Notes: a model not told the origin generated them from the sequence alone. 64,000 nt of DNA from Embleya sp051903075 (GCF_051903075.1 NZ_CP182424.1:1-64000); one strand, 5' to 3'; positions 24,948 to 33,831 are shown, counted from the stretch's first letter. Numbers and translations: made by a program.

Positions 24948-27676
24948 AGGGGCCCTACCGGACGGATAAGGCTTCGTCCTCGAAGCGACGACGGTTTCGT
25001 CTCCTCCTGATCGTGGTGCCCGTCGCCGTCTTCCTGGCACTCTTCACGGCCATCGCCTTCGCCGACCCGAGCCAACCCCCGCCCTCACCGGCCCAGCCCA
25101 CGCCCGGCGCACCAGAGCCACAAGGCACTCCCGGGCCCGGCAACGCTCCGACGGGCAAACCCGAGTGCGACCTGCTTACCGACCAGGCGAAAGACATCTG
25201 CAACCGCGGTACGTCCCCCGGGCCGGCCGACACCTCCGTGCCACGCCCACCCGACGGATCCACGCCCACCGCAGTGCCCACACCGCCCCAGATGCCCACC
25301 GCCAGCGCGCCGCCGGGAAGCCCAAGTGGAAAGCCGCCGATCGACCTCACGCGGCCGCCCGAGGACGGATCAGACGGCCTTCTCCAGCCCTTCAACGTGA
25401 AGGACGAGTACGGCGTCCCGATCTCCGCCTACACCGTCAAGGCGGACACGGGAGGCTGGAAGGACATCGATCTGAAGATCTGGAACATCGTGGCGCAGGT
25501 GTTCTTCTCGATCGCCAAGTGGTCCATAGGCTTCGCCTGCTGGCTCATCGACTGGGCCCTCGGCTTCGGCCTCGCGAAGATCATGGTGGTGCCCGCCGAG
25601 CAGATCGCCAACACCGTTCGAGAAGTCCTGTTCCACCGTCTCGGCCTCCCGGCCACCTTCATGACGATCGCCGGCGTCTACGCGGGCTATCTGATCATGT
25701 TCAAGGAACGCAGCCGCGGCTACGCGGAGGCGGGCATGTCCCTGGTCGTCGCCGCACTCGCCGTGACGGTCTTCGCCTCCCCCGCCCAGGTCCTGATGGG
25801 GAACCCACCCAAGAGGGAGGGGAGTACCGAGAAGGTACTGCCGGACCCCACCGTCGACGGACGCCCAACGTCGACACTGCTGATGTCGGACGACGGTGTG
25901 CTGGGCAAGGCCCGAGACCTGTCTCTCCAACTCGCGGACCTGATGCTGTCCAACGACCCGAGCCACAGCGAAGCAAGGCCCGAAGCGGTGAGCAAGCGGA
26001 TCACCGACCCCATCGTGCGGGCCTTCATCGTCCAACCGAATCAACTGATGCTCTACGGGAGGGTGTTCGAGGGAGAGTGCGCCGAGGCCTTCGGCAAGGC
26101 GAAGCTCGTCTTCTACAACTACGAGCACACGGGGCTCTCGTTTTGGGAGGGCATGCTCAGCGGAAATCCGAGCGAGGACCGGACCTACTACGAACAACTG
26201 GTCGCCGCTACGGACAAATTCCGCAAGATCTGCGGCACCAAGGGCGACCCCAAGGCCAAGCGGGCCTCCGCCGACCTGGCGTTCAGCGCCCTGTTCGTAG
26301 CCGTGGCCGCGGTGATCGTGGCCATCCTGATGGTCCTTGTCACGGGTGGGTTCCTGAGCGCCCAGGGGTGGATCGCGTTCGAGTCCATCCGCGGCCACTG
26401 GGCGCTGTGCGCGGGGATCCTGCCCGGCGGCGGCCGCGGTGTGCTCTGGCGCTGGGTCTCCGCAATCGTCAAGGCCATCCTGTCGGTCTTCTTCGCGATC
26501 ATCTTCCTCGCGATCTTCATCCTCATCGTCCTCGCCCTCCTCAAGGCCGAGACCGGTCCCGTCCTCGCCAAGAAGTTCATGGCCGTCGACATCGCGGCCA
26601 TCGCGGCCCTGGCCGGCCACAAGAAGATCAAGGAGAACGCGCAGCGCGTCGCCACGAACCTGAACCGCAAGTTGGCCAACGCCCGGGTCGGGGGCTCTCG
26701 CAGCTCCGTTTTCAACAACTACAGATACGGCGAGACGGCCCCCGGCCTCAAGCAACTCTGGGGCGAGGCCCGCGACGAGGCAGGCAAGGTGTCCCGGCCC
26801 CTCGGCAGGGCGGGCCGCACCGCGCGGCAGCTGTGGGTGGGCAGTCCGCAGGGCGGCAGCAAGGGCGGGCGTATGCGCTCCGCGGCGAAGCGCGTCGCGG
26901 GCGCCGCGGCGGTCGTCGGCACCGGCGGTGCCGCTGCAGCGGCCAGAGTCGCCGCCCAAGGCGCCGCACGGCAGACGCTCAAGAACCGCCTTTCGAACCG
27001 TATGTCCCGGACCAGAGGCGGCCGCGTCACTATGGCAACCGGCAAGGCGGTCGGCGTCGCGGGCAAATACGGGTGGAAGGCCTCCAAGTTCGCCGGCCTA
27101 GCCCTGGGGGCGCCCCTGGGTATGCCCAACGGGGTCGCGGCGACCAGGCGAGGAGCCAGGGCGGCGACCGCACGGGCCCAGCAGGTGAAATCCACGCTGA
27201 TCGCGGCCGGGGGCCGCGCCAGCCAGACGTGGGACGGGGCCAAGACGTTCGGCTCCGAATGGGCGCACAACGTCGGCGTCGCCGGTCGGTTCGCCGCCCG
27301 GCAGGCAGTCAACGTCGGGCGGGGAGCGATTGCGGTCGGGAATGGCGCCAACATCCAAGCCCGCTTGGCACAGCCGCTTACTCCGCCATCGCCCGGACCC
27401 ACCACCGCGGCCGTCGCGCGTCTCGCGCAGGCCCAACCACCTGCCGCAGCGCCCCCCGGCTCACCCCCGGCTCCAGGAGGATCGCCTCCCACGCCCCCGC
27501 CGAGTTCACCTCCCCCGCCCCCGGCAGTGAGTCCGGCGAGCCCCGCCAATATTCACGGCGCGCAGCCTCCACGCGGACCACAGGCTCCCGGCACCGGGGC
27601 GACTCGCAGGGTTCGGCGCGCGACACGTCCCCAAGGTCCTCCCAACTCTCCCGGGACCAGGCCGCCGGGACCCTGA
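24944..27676 (+). CDS. VirB6-like polytopic channel protein
   Basis: The 910-residue protein has a basic N-terminus, a membrane segment or signal anchor (LLLIVVPVAVFLALFTAIAF), a Pro-rich extracellular stretch, then several membrane helices (around VFFSIAKWSIGFACWLIDWA, VYAGYLIMF, AGMSLVVAALAVTVFA, LFVAVAAVIVAILMVLV and a long hydrophobic run near FFAIIFLAIFILIVLALL) and a long Ala/Gly/Arg/Pro-rich C-terminal region. This is the layout of VirB6/ConG-type channel subunits in Gram-positive conjugation operons. The GTG start overlaps the VirB4 stop. The repetitive basic tail is a likely cytosolic DNA-interacting or scaffold part. Confidence 0.78.
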   Translation: MKGPYRTDKASSSKRRRFRLLLIVVPVAVFLALFTAIAFADPSQPPPSPAQPTPGAPEPQGTPGPGNAPTGKPECDLLTDQAKDICNRGTSPGPADTSVPRPPDGSTPTAVPTPPQMPTASAPPGSPSGKPPIDLTRPPEDGSDGLLQPFNVKDEYGVPISAYTVKADTGGWKDIDLKIWNIVAQVFFSIAKWSIGFACWLIDWALGFGLAKIMVVPAEQIANTVREVLFHRLGLPATFMTIAGVYAGYLIMFKERSRGYAEAGMSLVVAALAVTVFASPAQVLMGNPPKREGSTEKVLPDPTVDGRPTSTLLMSDDGVLGKARDLSLQLADLMLSNDPSHSEARPEAVSKRITDPIVRAFIVQPNQLMLYGRVFEGECAEAFGKAKLVFYNYEHTGLSFWEGMLSGNPSEDRTYYEQLVAATDKFRKICGTKGDPKAKRASADLAFSALFVAVAAVIVAILMVLVTGGFLSAQGWIAFESIRGHWALCAGILPGGGRGVLWRWVSAIVKAILSVFFAIIFLAIFILIVLALLKAETGPVLAKKFMAVDIAAIAALAGHKKIKENAQRVATNLNRKLANARVGGSRSSVFNNYRYGETAPGLKQLWGEARDEAGKVSRPLGRAGRTARQLWVGSPQGGSKGGRMRSAAKRVAGAAAVVGTGGAAAAARVAAQGAARQTLKNRLSNRMSRTRGGRVTMATGKAVGVAGKYGWKASKFAGLALGAPLGMPNGVAATRRGARAATARAQQVKSTLIAAGGRASQTWDGAKTFGSEWAHNVGVAGRFAARQAVNVGRGAIAVGNGANIQARLAQPLTPPSPGPTTAAVARLAQAQPPAAAPPGSPPAPGGSPPTPPPSSPPPPPAVSPASPANIHGAQPPRGPQAPGTGATRRVRRATRPQGPPNSPGTRPPGP

Positions 27677-27753
27677 CACGCCGCGGTCGCGAGCGGGCGT
27701 CCGGAACCCGCTCGCGACTGCGTACCTGCAAAGGCCACACGGAAGGTCATCTC

Positions 27754-28443
27754 GTGCCACGCACCAGAACCCACCGCTCACGTTTGTCCGGCACCGCCGC
27801 GTTGTTCACCGGCGCCGCCATGCTCGGCGCCGTCGGGGCGTGGGCCCTCTACGAATCCCAGCCGACCCACAACGTGCCGGAACCGGTAGTCCTCGAAAGG
27901 ACCGCGTCTGCGACTCCACCGTCGAGCGACTCCGCGCCGACCAGCGTGACACCCGGCGCGCTCACGAGCGTGACGGTCGATTCCACCCGGCCACCTGCGC
28001 CTGGACGCGACGACGAACAACTCACGTCGGGACCACGGTTCCTCCCCGACGAGGTCACTGCGGTCGCCGAGCGATTCGTCGTCGCCTGGGTCGCCGCGGA
28101 CACCCGACCCGGAGGAGACGCACCCGGGGATTCTGGACGCCGCGCAGCCGCGTTCGCGGCGCCCGCACTGGCCGCCGACCTGCGCCAAGCGGGCGATGCC
28201 GCGTCCAGGCAGTGGCAGCGGTGGGCCGAGAAGCGGGCCCGTATCAGCGCCCAGGTCTTCCGTGTCACCATCCCCGACGGCGCACCCGACACAACCGACG
28301 ACACCGCGTTCGCGAGGGTGCTCTACCGGATGACCGTCGCCCCGCAGGCCGGCCCTTCGGTCACGACCGAGGAACAGGTCGCCCTCGAACTGCGGCGCGA
28401 CACGAGCGGCGTGTGGCATGTGGCCGCGCTGCCCAACGGCTAG
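27754..28443 (+). CDS. Second VirB8-like membrane-anchored protein
   Basis: The 229-residue protein has one N-terminal membrane anchor (LSGTAALFTGAAMLGAVGAWAL in pieces), a Thr/Pro/Ser-rich linker and a C-terminal NTF2-like domain starting at VTAVAERFVVAWVA and ending EEQVALELRRDTSGVWHVAAL. This resembles the outer domain of VirB8/TcpC proteins but with only one module. The GTG at 27754 follows GGAAGG at seven bases; the frame stays open far upstream inside the VirB6-like gene, which is an artefact of GC content. Confidence 0.7.
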   Translation: MPRTRTHRSRLSGTAALFTGAAMLGAVGAWALYESQPTHNVPEPVVLERTASATPPSSDSAPTSVTPGALTSVTVDSTRPPAPGRDDEQLTSGPRFLPDEVTAVAERFVVAWVAADTRPGGDAPGDSGRRAAAFAAPALAADLRQAGDAASRQWQRWAEKRARISAQVFRVTIPDGAPDTTDDTAFARVLYRMTVAPQAGPSVTTEEQVALELRRDTSGVWHVAALPNG

Positions 28444-28452
28444 GCGCAGCCG

Positions 28453-29490
28453 ATGATGAAGAAGATCATGGCCACGCTCGGCTGTCTGGGGACCCTCCTG
28501 GTCGGGATCCTCCTGGCCGCCATCATCGCCCTCCTGTCCGCCATCGGAAACGACAACACGAGCGGGCCCATGGAGAAGGCGGGCTTCGGCGGAGGCATCT
28601 CCAACGACTCCGGTGTCCCCGCCTGGCTTCGTCCCCTGATCACCGACGCGGTCACGCGATTCGGTTGCCCCGAGGTCACACCCTCGCTGATCGCCGCCCA
28701 GATCGAGGCGGAAAGCAGCTTCGACCCCCAATCCATCTCGCACGACCCCGAAACCGGTGCGGAGATTGCCTACGGCCTCACCCAGTTCATCCCCGAGACC
28801 TGGGCAACGCAGGCCGTCGATGGAGACGGCGACGGCGACAAGGACATCTGGGACCCCAAGGACAACGTCCCCTCGCAGGTGGCCTACGACTGCTCCCTGG
28901 CTGGCCAGGTAGCAAAGGTGGCCGGCGACGCGACCGACAACATGCTCGCCGCGTACAACGCCGGCCCCGGAGCGGTCATCAAACACGGTGGCGTCCCGCC
29001 GTACCAACAGACACGCGACTACGTCAAGAAGATCCGTGAGCTCACCACCAAATGGACCGCCCAAGGAGAACAGGGCGCGATGCCCATACCCCCCGGCTCC
29101 GAGGGCGCGGACCGAGCGATCGCCACCGCCAAGACGGCGCTGAACACGCCCTACCAGTACGGAGGCGACTGCCGGCCGCCCTTCGACCACGCGTCGAACG
29201 GCGGCTGCGACTGCTCCAGCCTGATGAAATACGCATGGGCCAGCGCAGGCGTCAATCTCCCGAGAGTGACGTACGACCAAGTCCACTCGGGCACCCCGGT
29301 GGCGTCCATCGACCAACTCGTTCCCGGCGACCTGCTGTTCTCCGTCGGCAGTGCGGCACGACCGGAACACGTCGGCATGTACATCGGCAACGGTGAAGTG
29401 ATCGAGGCTCCACGCACCGGTCTCGACGTGCGGATCAAGCCCATCTCGTGGTGGGCAAACCAGGTTGTTGCAATGCGACATATCGCATGA
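28453..29490 (+). CDS. Bifunctional lytic transglycosylase / NlpC-P60 endopeptidase (CwlT-like)
   Basis: The 345-residue protein has an N-terminal membrane anchor (about residues 7-30), a soluble lytic transglycosylase domain with the catalytic Glu in IEAESSFDP (about residues 83-91) followed by AYGLTQFIPETW and NMLAAYNAGPGAV, and a C-terminal NlpC/P60 domain with Cys254 in CDCSSLMKYAW, His in PEHVGMYIG (about 305) and IEAPRTG. Enzymes of this two-domain type (CwlT of ICEBs1, Orf14 of Tn916) open the peptidoglycan for the conjugation channel. It is the last clear gene of the secretion operon. Start codons at 28453 and 28456 are both possible. Confidence 0.92.
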   Translation: MMKKIMATLGCLGTLLVGILLAAIIALLSAIGNDNTSGPMEKAGFGGGISNDSGVPAWLRPLITDAVTRFGCPEVTPSLIAAQIEAESSFDPQSISHDPETGAEIAYGLTQFIPETWATQAVDGDGDGDKDIWDPKDNVPSQVAYDCSLAGQVAKVAGDATDNMLAAYNAGPGAVIKHGGVPPYQQTRDYVKKIRELTTKWTAQGEQGAMPIPPGSEGADRAIATAKTALNTPYQYGGDCRPPFDHASNGGCDCSSLMKYAWASAGVNLPRVTYDQVHSGTPVASIDQLVPGDLLFSVGSAARPEHVGMYIGNGEVIEAPRTGLDVRIKPISWWANQVVAMRHIA

Positions 29491-29495
29491 ACGGG

Positions 29496-29704
29496 CATGT
29501 TGTAGGTTCTCATGCCATTTTGCGCTTTCTCACCGGCTTTGCGCCGTCGTTGCGCGCGGCGCAAGGGAGGCGAGAAAGCCGCAGGTCGCGCCGCGCTGCT
29601 CTGATCGGTCCGCACGTCAGTACCGCGACCGCTGAGGAATGCGCAATGTCCGTGAGACACATCGCGCGCAACTTCCGTGAGACGGACCGCGTTTCCGCTG
29701 GTCG
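29496..29704 (+). repeat. 246-bp-period repeat, unit 1
   Basis: The unit begins CATGTTGTAGGTTC and ends CGCGTTTCCGCTGGTCG. It contains a long imperfect hairpin at 29525-29578, with arms starting CTTTCTC and ending GAGAAAG. Confidence 0.7.
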
Positions 29705-29741
29705 ACGGGCCGCCGGACGCAAGATGCGAAGGGAACCTACA

Positions 29742-29950
29742 CATGCTGTAGGTTCCCACCTCATTTTGCGCTTTCCCATTGATCTTGCGCTCGTTCTGCG
29801 CGTGCGCAAGATCAACGGGAAGCCCGCAGGTCGTACAACGACCGCCTCGCCCGATCCGCGCGCCAGCGCTGCCGTCGCCGAGGGAAGCGCAAGATCGGTG
29901 GAACGCAGCGCGCGCAACTTCGATGAGACGGGACGCGTTTCCGCTGGTCG
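29742..29950 (+). repeat. 246-bp-period repeat, unit 2
   Basis: It has exactly the same length as unit 1 (offset 246). The hairpin sits at the same place (29771-29822), but the stem sequence differs (TTGATCTTGCGC and its complement), so the pairing is kept while bases changed. Confidence 0.7.
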
Positions 29951-30167
29951 TTATCCAAGTGATTCGTCATCAACTTGTCGGCAGCCCGTGGAACTTGCAG
30001 GTCACGCGTCGCGGTGGTCTGTCGGACGGCCTCCGAGGACCTGTGAACCAAGGAAACGACAGATCATCGGCGCGAACGCGCCGACAAGACACCCGGACAG
30101 TCCTCTGAATCCCGCCCCAGGGCCCGGGCCGCCTTGATCGACAAATCAGAGAGGAACCTACAGCACG

Positions 30168-30453
30168 TAGTCCCACTGGAAGCGGTCGCCGATGCTGCGG
30201 GCGGGGGCAAATCTGTGGGGTCCTGCGGTCGGGCCTTCCTTCAGGCACTCGACTCCGACTCCGCAGGGCCCGCCCCGGAGCTTCAATGGACGAATCCCCC
30301 GGGCTCCTCCGGGCAGTCGCTCGACGACGTCCGATCATTCGATGTCCGACGCGGCCGGGCATACCCCGCCGTCGCAGCCTCCGCGCGGGGCTGGCAGGCA
30401 TCCCGCCGCATCCTGGGTCCGATGGGGGTTCGCGCAGGCAGTTCGATTAGTCA
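30168..30453. other. Gene-free stretch
   Basis: No supported gene between the repeat element and the next promoter; open frames here lack ribosome sites and recognisable motifs. Confidence 0.45.
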
Positions 30454-30482
30454 TTGTATAAAGATGTCTTTTCATGTACGCT
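30454..30482 (+). promoter_or_regulatory. TTGTAT-17-TACGAT family promoter (GGDEF gene)
   Basis: TTGTAT (30454-30459), AAAGATGTCTTTTCATG, TACGCT (30477-30482). It lies 102 bases before the GGDEF start. Confidence 0.75.
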
Positions 30483-30584
30483 TAGCTATGTCGAGGTCGG
30501 AGCGTCGACCACGAGCCCGCCACAGCGGCCATGCAACCAGCGCACGCCTGCTCGGCCCCATGCCCGAATCAGGAGGGACGAGAC

Positions 30585-31268
30585 TTGTACCCCAACCTCT
30601 TGGCTGCCGTGGCCATCGTCTCCACCACTGGATCAGCGGCGTACGTGCAAGTACTGCGCCATCGGCTCAGGCGAACCCGTGCGGAACTCGACCGAGTGCG
30701 CGTCGAGGCACGCACATGTCCGCTCACCGGTCTGTTCACCCGCGCGGCTTGGACCCGTGCGGCCGACGTCCCCTCGACCCGCACGCTGCTTCTCATCGAC
30801 CTCGATGGTTTCAAATCCGTCAACGACGCGTTTGGCCACGCCGCCGGGGACGCGGTCCTGGAGGAGATCGCCAGGCGTCTCACCGCGTGGATCGGATCGG
30901 CCGGCACCGCCGGACGTCTCGGAGGCGATGAATTCGTCGTCGCCGCCTCGCGCGACGTCTCCCACGAACTCGACATGCTCAACGCTGCATTGACCGCGCC
31001 CATCCCTTGGAAGAACGGTGTACTGCGCGTAGGTGCCTCCATAGGAGTCGCCCATAGGAAGGCCGGCCAACCCTTCTCCGCCACATTGCACGAGGCGGAC
31101 GCCGCTATGTACAGCGCCAAGCACCCGGTCTATCGGGGCTCATCCCGGACATCGACCGGCCCCGTCGCGCCACCTCGCGAGCGCCCCGCCCGGGGTCGCC
31201 GACGCGACAGCACGGCGGGTCCGTGCCAGCTTTCCCCGGAACCCGTCCAGTCCCGCGACACGCGCTGA
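30585..31268 (+). CDS. GGDEF-domain protein (putative diguanylate cyclase)
   Basis: The 227-residue protein has a short N-terminal hydrophobic segment (YPNLLAAVAIVSTTGSAAYV) and a complete GGDEF domain: CPLTGLFTRAAW (about 45-56), LLLIDLDGFKSVNDAFGHAAGD and RLGGDEFVVA with intact GGDEF at 113-117, then GASIGVAH. The intact active site predicts cyclic-di-GMP synthesis from GTP, although the domain is compact and lacks an obvious RxxD inhibitory site. Cyclic-di-GMP controls development in Streptomyces. The TTG at 30585 is chosen because AGGAGGG ends seven bases upstream. The C-terminus is disordered and basic. Expression should start at the promoter at 30454. Confidence 0.85.
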   Translation: MYPNLLAAVAIVSTTGSAAYVQVLRHRLRRTRAELDRVRVEARTCPLTGLFTRAAWTRAADVPSTRTLLLIDLDGFKSVNDAFGHAAGDAVLEEIARRLTAWIGSAGTAGRLGGDEFVVAASRDVSHELDMLNAALTAPIPWKNGVLRVGASIGVAHRKAGQPFSATLHEADAAMYSAKHPVYRGSSRTSTGPVAPPRERPARGRRRDSTAGPCQLSPEPVQSRDTR

Positions 31269-31312
31269 GCCCATGGGCGCTCGGCCGCAAGCGACCTTCA
31301 AAGGAGTTCGAT

Positions 31313-31582
31313 ATGTCTCTCGTTCGTGTGTTGTGTGTCTTTACCTGGCGATCGAGCGACCTCAAGCCCGGACTCGTCGTACACGCCACGGGAATCACGG
31401 ATTCCTATGCCGTGGGCGCAGCGGAGCGGGCCGCGCGCCGGTTCGCCGACGAACAGTGCGCTTGCTGCCAGCACGACTTGTCGTTGACCGCCTCGTTCCG
31501 CATCCCGAACGATTTCCCCGCCCAGACGGCCGGCGAATCCGAATGCCCCGTCCTGACCGCACACGGTTCCCTGAACCCCTGA
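31313..31582 (+). CDS. Small unknown protein
   Basis: The 89-residue product is unknown. It starts at ATG 31313, six bases after AAGGAG. It has a strand-like N-terminus (LVRVLCVFTWRSSDLKPGLVVHATGI), then ERAARRFADEQCACCQHDLSL with a CxCC cluster, and a second part ending in ESECPVLTAHG. The four cysteines could bind metal. It is 44 bases after the GGDEF gene in the same direction and may share its transcript. Confidence 0.6.
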   Translation: MSLVRVLCVFTWRSSDLKPGLVVHATGITDSYAVGAAERAARRFADEQCACCQHDLSLTASFRIPNDFPAQTAGESECPVLTAHGSLNP

Positions 31583-31732
31583 ACCCCTGAACGCCGCACC
31601 GAGCGCGATCGCCCCGCATCGATGGCCAGACGACAGGCCCCTCGACCGCCCGGTGCCGGGTGGGCACTTCCCCGGCACCGGGCACTCCACGCGAGCCTCG
31701 GAACGACGGGGCCACAACCTCGAAGGACTCCG

Positions 31733-32353
31733 GTGACCTCGACTGAATCGCTGACCCCATCGGTTCCCGAGCGGCTCTGCTCCCTCATGTACCAAGTCCG
31801 TAGCCTGGACGGTTTCAGTGCCGTCCCCTATCCGGACAGGCCCGAGGTCCCGATGCGGGGCGTCGAGATCTCCCATCGGGACCGGCTGTGGGGGTGGCGC
31901 GCCCTCATGGAGGAGTACGGCTCGGGAGTGCGTCTCTCCGTCGCCGCGCCCTTCCGAGCGGCCGCATCTCTGACGTTGCCCGATTGGGCTGCGGACCCGG
32001 TGGTCATGGCATTCGCGCTGCGAGGCGTGGCGGTGGGCATGCCGTACTCGCCTACCTTCGCTACGCCGGACCTCCCTCCGAAGCAGGCCCGCCCCGGACT
32101 GATCGCACGTCACGTCAATGTCGGCTATCCGACCAAGCGTCACCCGACCCGGCGTAAGCCCGCACTCGCGTGGATCGAGGCCGACGATCGCGGCGTGTGG
32201 GTTCATGCACCCGCTGGCGGAGACGGTGCCGCGGCACCGCCAGCGCTGATTCGCGCCCTGGGCGCCGAGTGGACGCACGAGCGGATCGCGATCGTCGTGC
32301 GTGAATTGCTCATGGGGCGGGCTCGGGCCGACCTGGCGCCCGTCCGCGCCTGA
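31733..32353 (+). CDS. Unknown protein
   Basis: The 206-residue product is unknown. The GTG at 31733 follows GAAGGA. The sequence is a soluble mixed alpha/beta protein (YQVRSLDGFSAVPYPDRPEVPMRG, then RDRLWGWRALMEEYGSGVRLSV, WADRGVW-like strands near WIEADDRGVWVHAPAGG, and a C-terminal helix ERIAIVVRELLMGRA). No catalytic motif, signal peptide or membrane helix is seen. It may be cotranscribed with the GGDEF gene. Confidence 0.6.
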   Translation: MTSTESLTPSVPERLCSLMYQVRSLDGFSAVPYPDRPEVPMRGVEISHRDRLWGWRALMEEYGSGVRLSVAAPFRAAASLTLPDWAADPVVMAFALRGVAVGMPYSPTFATPDLPPKQARPGLIARHVNVGYPTKRHPTRRKPALAWIEADDRGVWVHAPAGGDGAAAPPALIRALGAEWTHERIAIVVRELLMGRARADLAPVRA

Positions 32354-32538
32354 ACAACGCGGTCGTTGCCGGAGTGTCCCCCCGTCCCACTCGACGATGC
32401 CGTCGCTCGGCAGCAGGCCGCTCGCGGCCCTAATGCGGGCACCTCCGTGGTCGTCGGCGACCGAACAAGCACGGCGCTGCCTCCACCGTGCCGCCTCATC
32501 ACGAGGTTGCCGGTTCCGTACTACCGAAAGAGTCTGTG

Positions 32539-32931
32539 ATGAAATCCGGAACATTCGGCCCCTTCGGCCGAGTCGTCCGTGTCCCTCTGGATCCCAAGTT
32601 GACCGGCGAGCGTGCGGTCAACTTCGCTCACGGCCTGGCCGACTTCCTGCTTACGTTCGTTCCGATGCGCATCGCGCAGGGCTTCACCGATGCGGAGTTC
32701 GCGGCCCAGCGGACGCGCGTCACCGACCTGATCACCAGCCAGGGCGACGTTCTTCAGTACGGGGGAACGGGTCAAAAGGAAGCTCGTGCCGCCCTGATCA
32801 CTGCGTTTGCCCTTGGCGCTCATGCGGAGGGCGGAATCACGGCGCTGGGCATCCATGCCTGTATCCGTCCCCACGACGGCTGTCCTGACCCCTGGGGGCA
32901 GGAGCCGCGCGGCGAACGAGGGCGCCTGTGA
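32539..32931 (+). CDS. Unknown protein upstream of the GP88-like gene
   Basis: The 130-residue product is unknown. A compact fold is suggested by GRVVRVPLDPKLTGERAVNFAHGL, helices around FTDAEFAAQRTRVTDLI and ARAALITAFALGAHAEGG, and a C-terminal TALGIHACIRPHDGCP stretch. The ATG at 32539 has GAAAGAG upstream. Its stop overlaps the GTG of the GP88-like gene by four bases, so the two are coupled. Confidence 0.62.
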   Translation: MKSGTFGPFGRVVRVPLDPKLTGERAVNFAHGLADFLLTFVPMRIAQGFTDAEFAAQRTRVTDLITSQGDVLQYGGTGQKEARAALITAFALGAHAEGGITALGIHACIRPHDGCPDPWGQEPRGERGRL

Positions 32932-33725
32932 GCGCGTCTCGGTTGCCACGTGTGCCGTCTCGGTGGTTGCTCACGCAGGGAAACGCGGAGCTTCGCCGGG
33001 AAGGCACGTTCAAATGGTCTCTTCCGGCGTGGGCCGGTCGACTGGATGACGGTCGCGTCTACAATACCTGTCCCACGGCAGGCATCTGCGCCAAGCTTTG
33101 CTACGCGCGTACGGGCACGTACAGGTTTTCTGGGGTTCTCGCCGCTCACGAGCGGAACCTCAAAATGATCCTTGATACGCCCGAGTTGTGGGAAGCGCGA
33201 ATGTCCGACGAGTTGCAGCACGACCGTTACCAGGGAAAGTGGGTGCGAATTCACGACTCGGGTGACTTTTTCTCGGATTCCTATCTTCGCGCTTGGCTTC
33301 GCCTGGCCCGGGGTGCTCCGACTGTGACGTTCTATTGCTACACGAAGGAGATCAGCAGGTTTCGCCGCCTGGTTGAGGAAAATCCGGAACGGCTGAAAGA
33401 TCCCCGGAAACCGCCCTCGAATTTTCTGTGGTGTTACAGTTTCGGCGGCCGTGAAGACCACCTCATCGATCCGCAGATCGAGCGGCACGCCGACGTCTTC
33501 CCGGACGTGGCCGCTCTTGAGGCCGCCGGGTATGCGGACCAGACGACCTCCGATCGTCTGGCGGTCCTGGGTCCCGAGCACGTAGGGATCCCGGCGAACA
33601 ACATCCCGCACTTGCTCAAGCGTCAGGGTCGGGCGACGTTTGGCACTCTCCAACAGGCCGCGGACGCCCGACTCGCGGCCAAACGTGAACGCGCAGCAGT
33701 CCGCGCTTCAGGACATACGCAGTGA
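32928..33725 (+). CDS. GP88-family (phage gene product 88-like) protein
   Basis: The 265-residue protein matches the pattern of the 'gene product 88' family of actinobacteriophages: an NAELRREGTFKWSLPAW-type opening, CPTAGICAKLCYARTGTYRF with four cysteines in a CP-x-AG-x-C-x3-CYA arrangement, WVRIHDSGDFFSDSYLRAW, and FYCYTKEISRFRRL. Conserved Cys, His and Asp suggest a metal- or FeS-dependent protein, but the family's function is not established. Its plasmid location suggests exchange with phages. The GTG start overlaps the preceding stop, and a hairpin terminator follows at 33749. Confidence 0.75.
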   Translation: MSASRLPRVPSRWLLTQGNAELRREGTFKWSLPAWAGRLDDGRVYNTCPTAGICAKLCYARTGTYRFSGVLAAHERNLKMILDTPELWEARMSDELQHDRYQGKWVRIHDSGDFFSDSYLRAWLRLARGAPTVTFYCYTKEISRFRRLVEENPERLKDPRKPPSNFLWCYSFGGREDHLIDPQIERHADVFPDVAALEAAGYADQTTSDRLAVLGPEHVGIPANNIPHLLKRQGRATFGTLQQAADARLAAKRERAAVRASGHTQ

Positions 33726-33748
33726 GGGGAGCGCAAAGCCTTCCCGTT

Positions 33749-33783
33749 GATGGGCCCGGTTGCCGCGAGCGACCGGGCCCATC
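33749..33783 (+). terminator. Hairpin terminator after the GP88-like gene
   Basis: Twelve-base perfect arms (GATGGGCCCGGT and its complement) around an 11-base loop, 24 bases after the stop codon. Confidence 0.75.
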
Positions 33784-33802
33784 GCGTTGCACCCGCCAGA
33801 CC

Positions 33803-33831
33803 ATGCATAAGTCTGAGATTTCAGGTACGTT
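33803..33831 (+). promoter_or_regulatory. TTGTAT-17-TACGAT family promoter (HTH gene 1)
   Basis: ATGCAT (33803-33808), AAGTCTGAGATTTCAGG, TACGTT (33826-33831). It is a weaker match at -35, with exact 17-base spacing and the fixed G before TACG. Confidence 0.6.

Larger units (their letters stand above)
29496..30167. mobile_element. MITE-like repeat element bounded by TGTAGGTTC inverted ends
   Basis: The left end (29496-29511) reads CATGTTGTAGGTTCT and the right end (30152-30167) is its near inverse, AGGAACCTACAGCACG. Inside are two 209-bp units in tandem. A perfect palindrome of GGGAACCTACA and its complement, with five bases between, lies at 29731-29757. No transposase is encoded. One plus-strand frame (29487-30137), overlapping the previous stop, is open and would give a repeat protein, but the structure is better conserved than the protein. 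Confidence 0.5.

Noticed and set aside
22449..25040. Very long minus-strand open frame opposite the VirB4 gene
   Set aside because: It mirrors the VirB4 codon pattern at high GC, has no ribosome site and no recognisable motifs; the plus strand has Walker motifs.
29151..29759. Minus-strand frame through the repeat units and the end of the CwlT-like gene
   Set aside because: Overlaps a certain gene in antisense and has no ribosome site; openness follows from base composition.
29487..30137. Plus-strand frame giving a 216-residue repeat protein
   Set aside because: It starts with an ATGA overlap and the two units are in frame, but conservation follows hairpin pairing more than amino acids. Kept as a repeat, not a gene.
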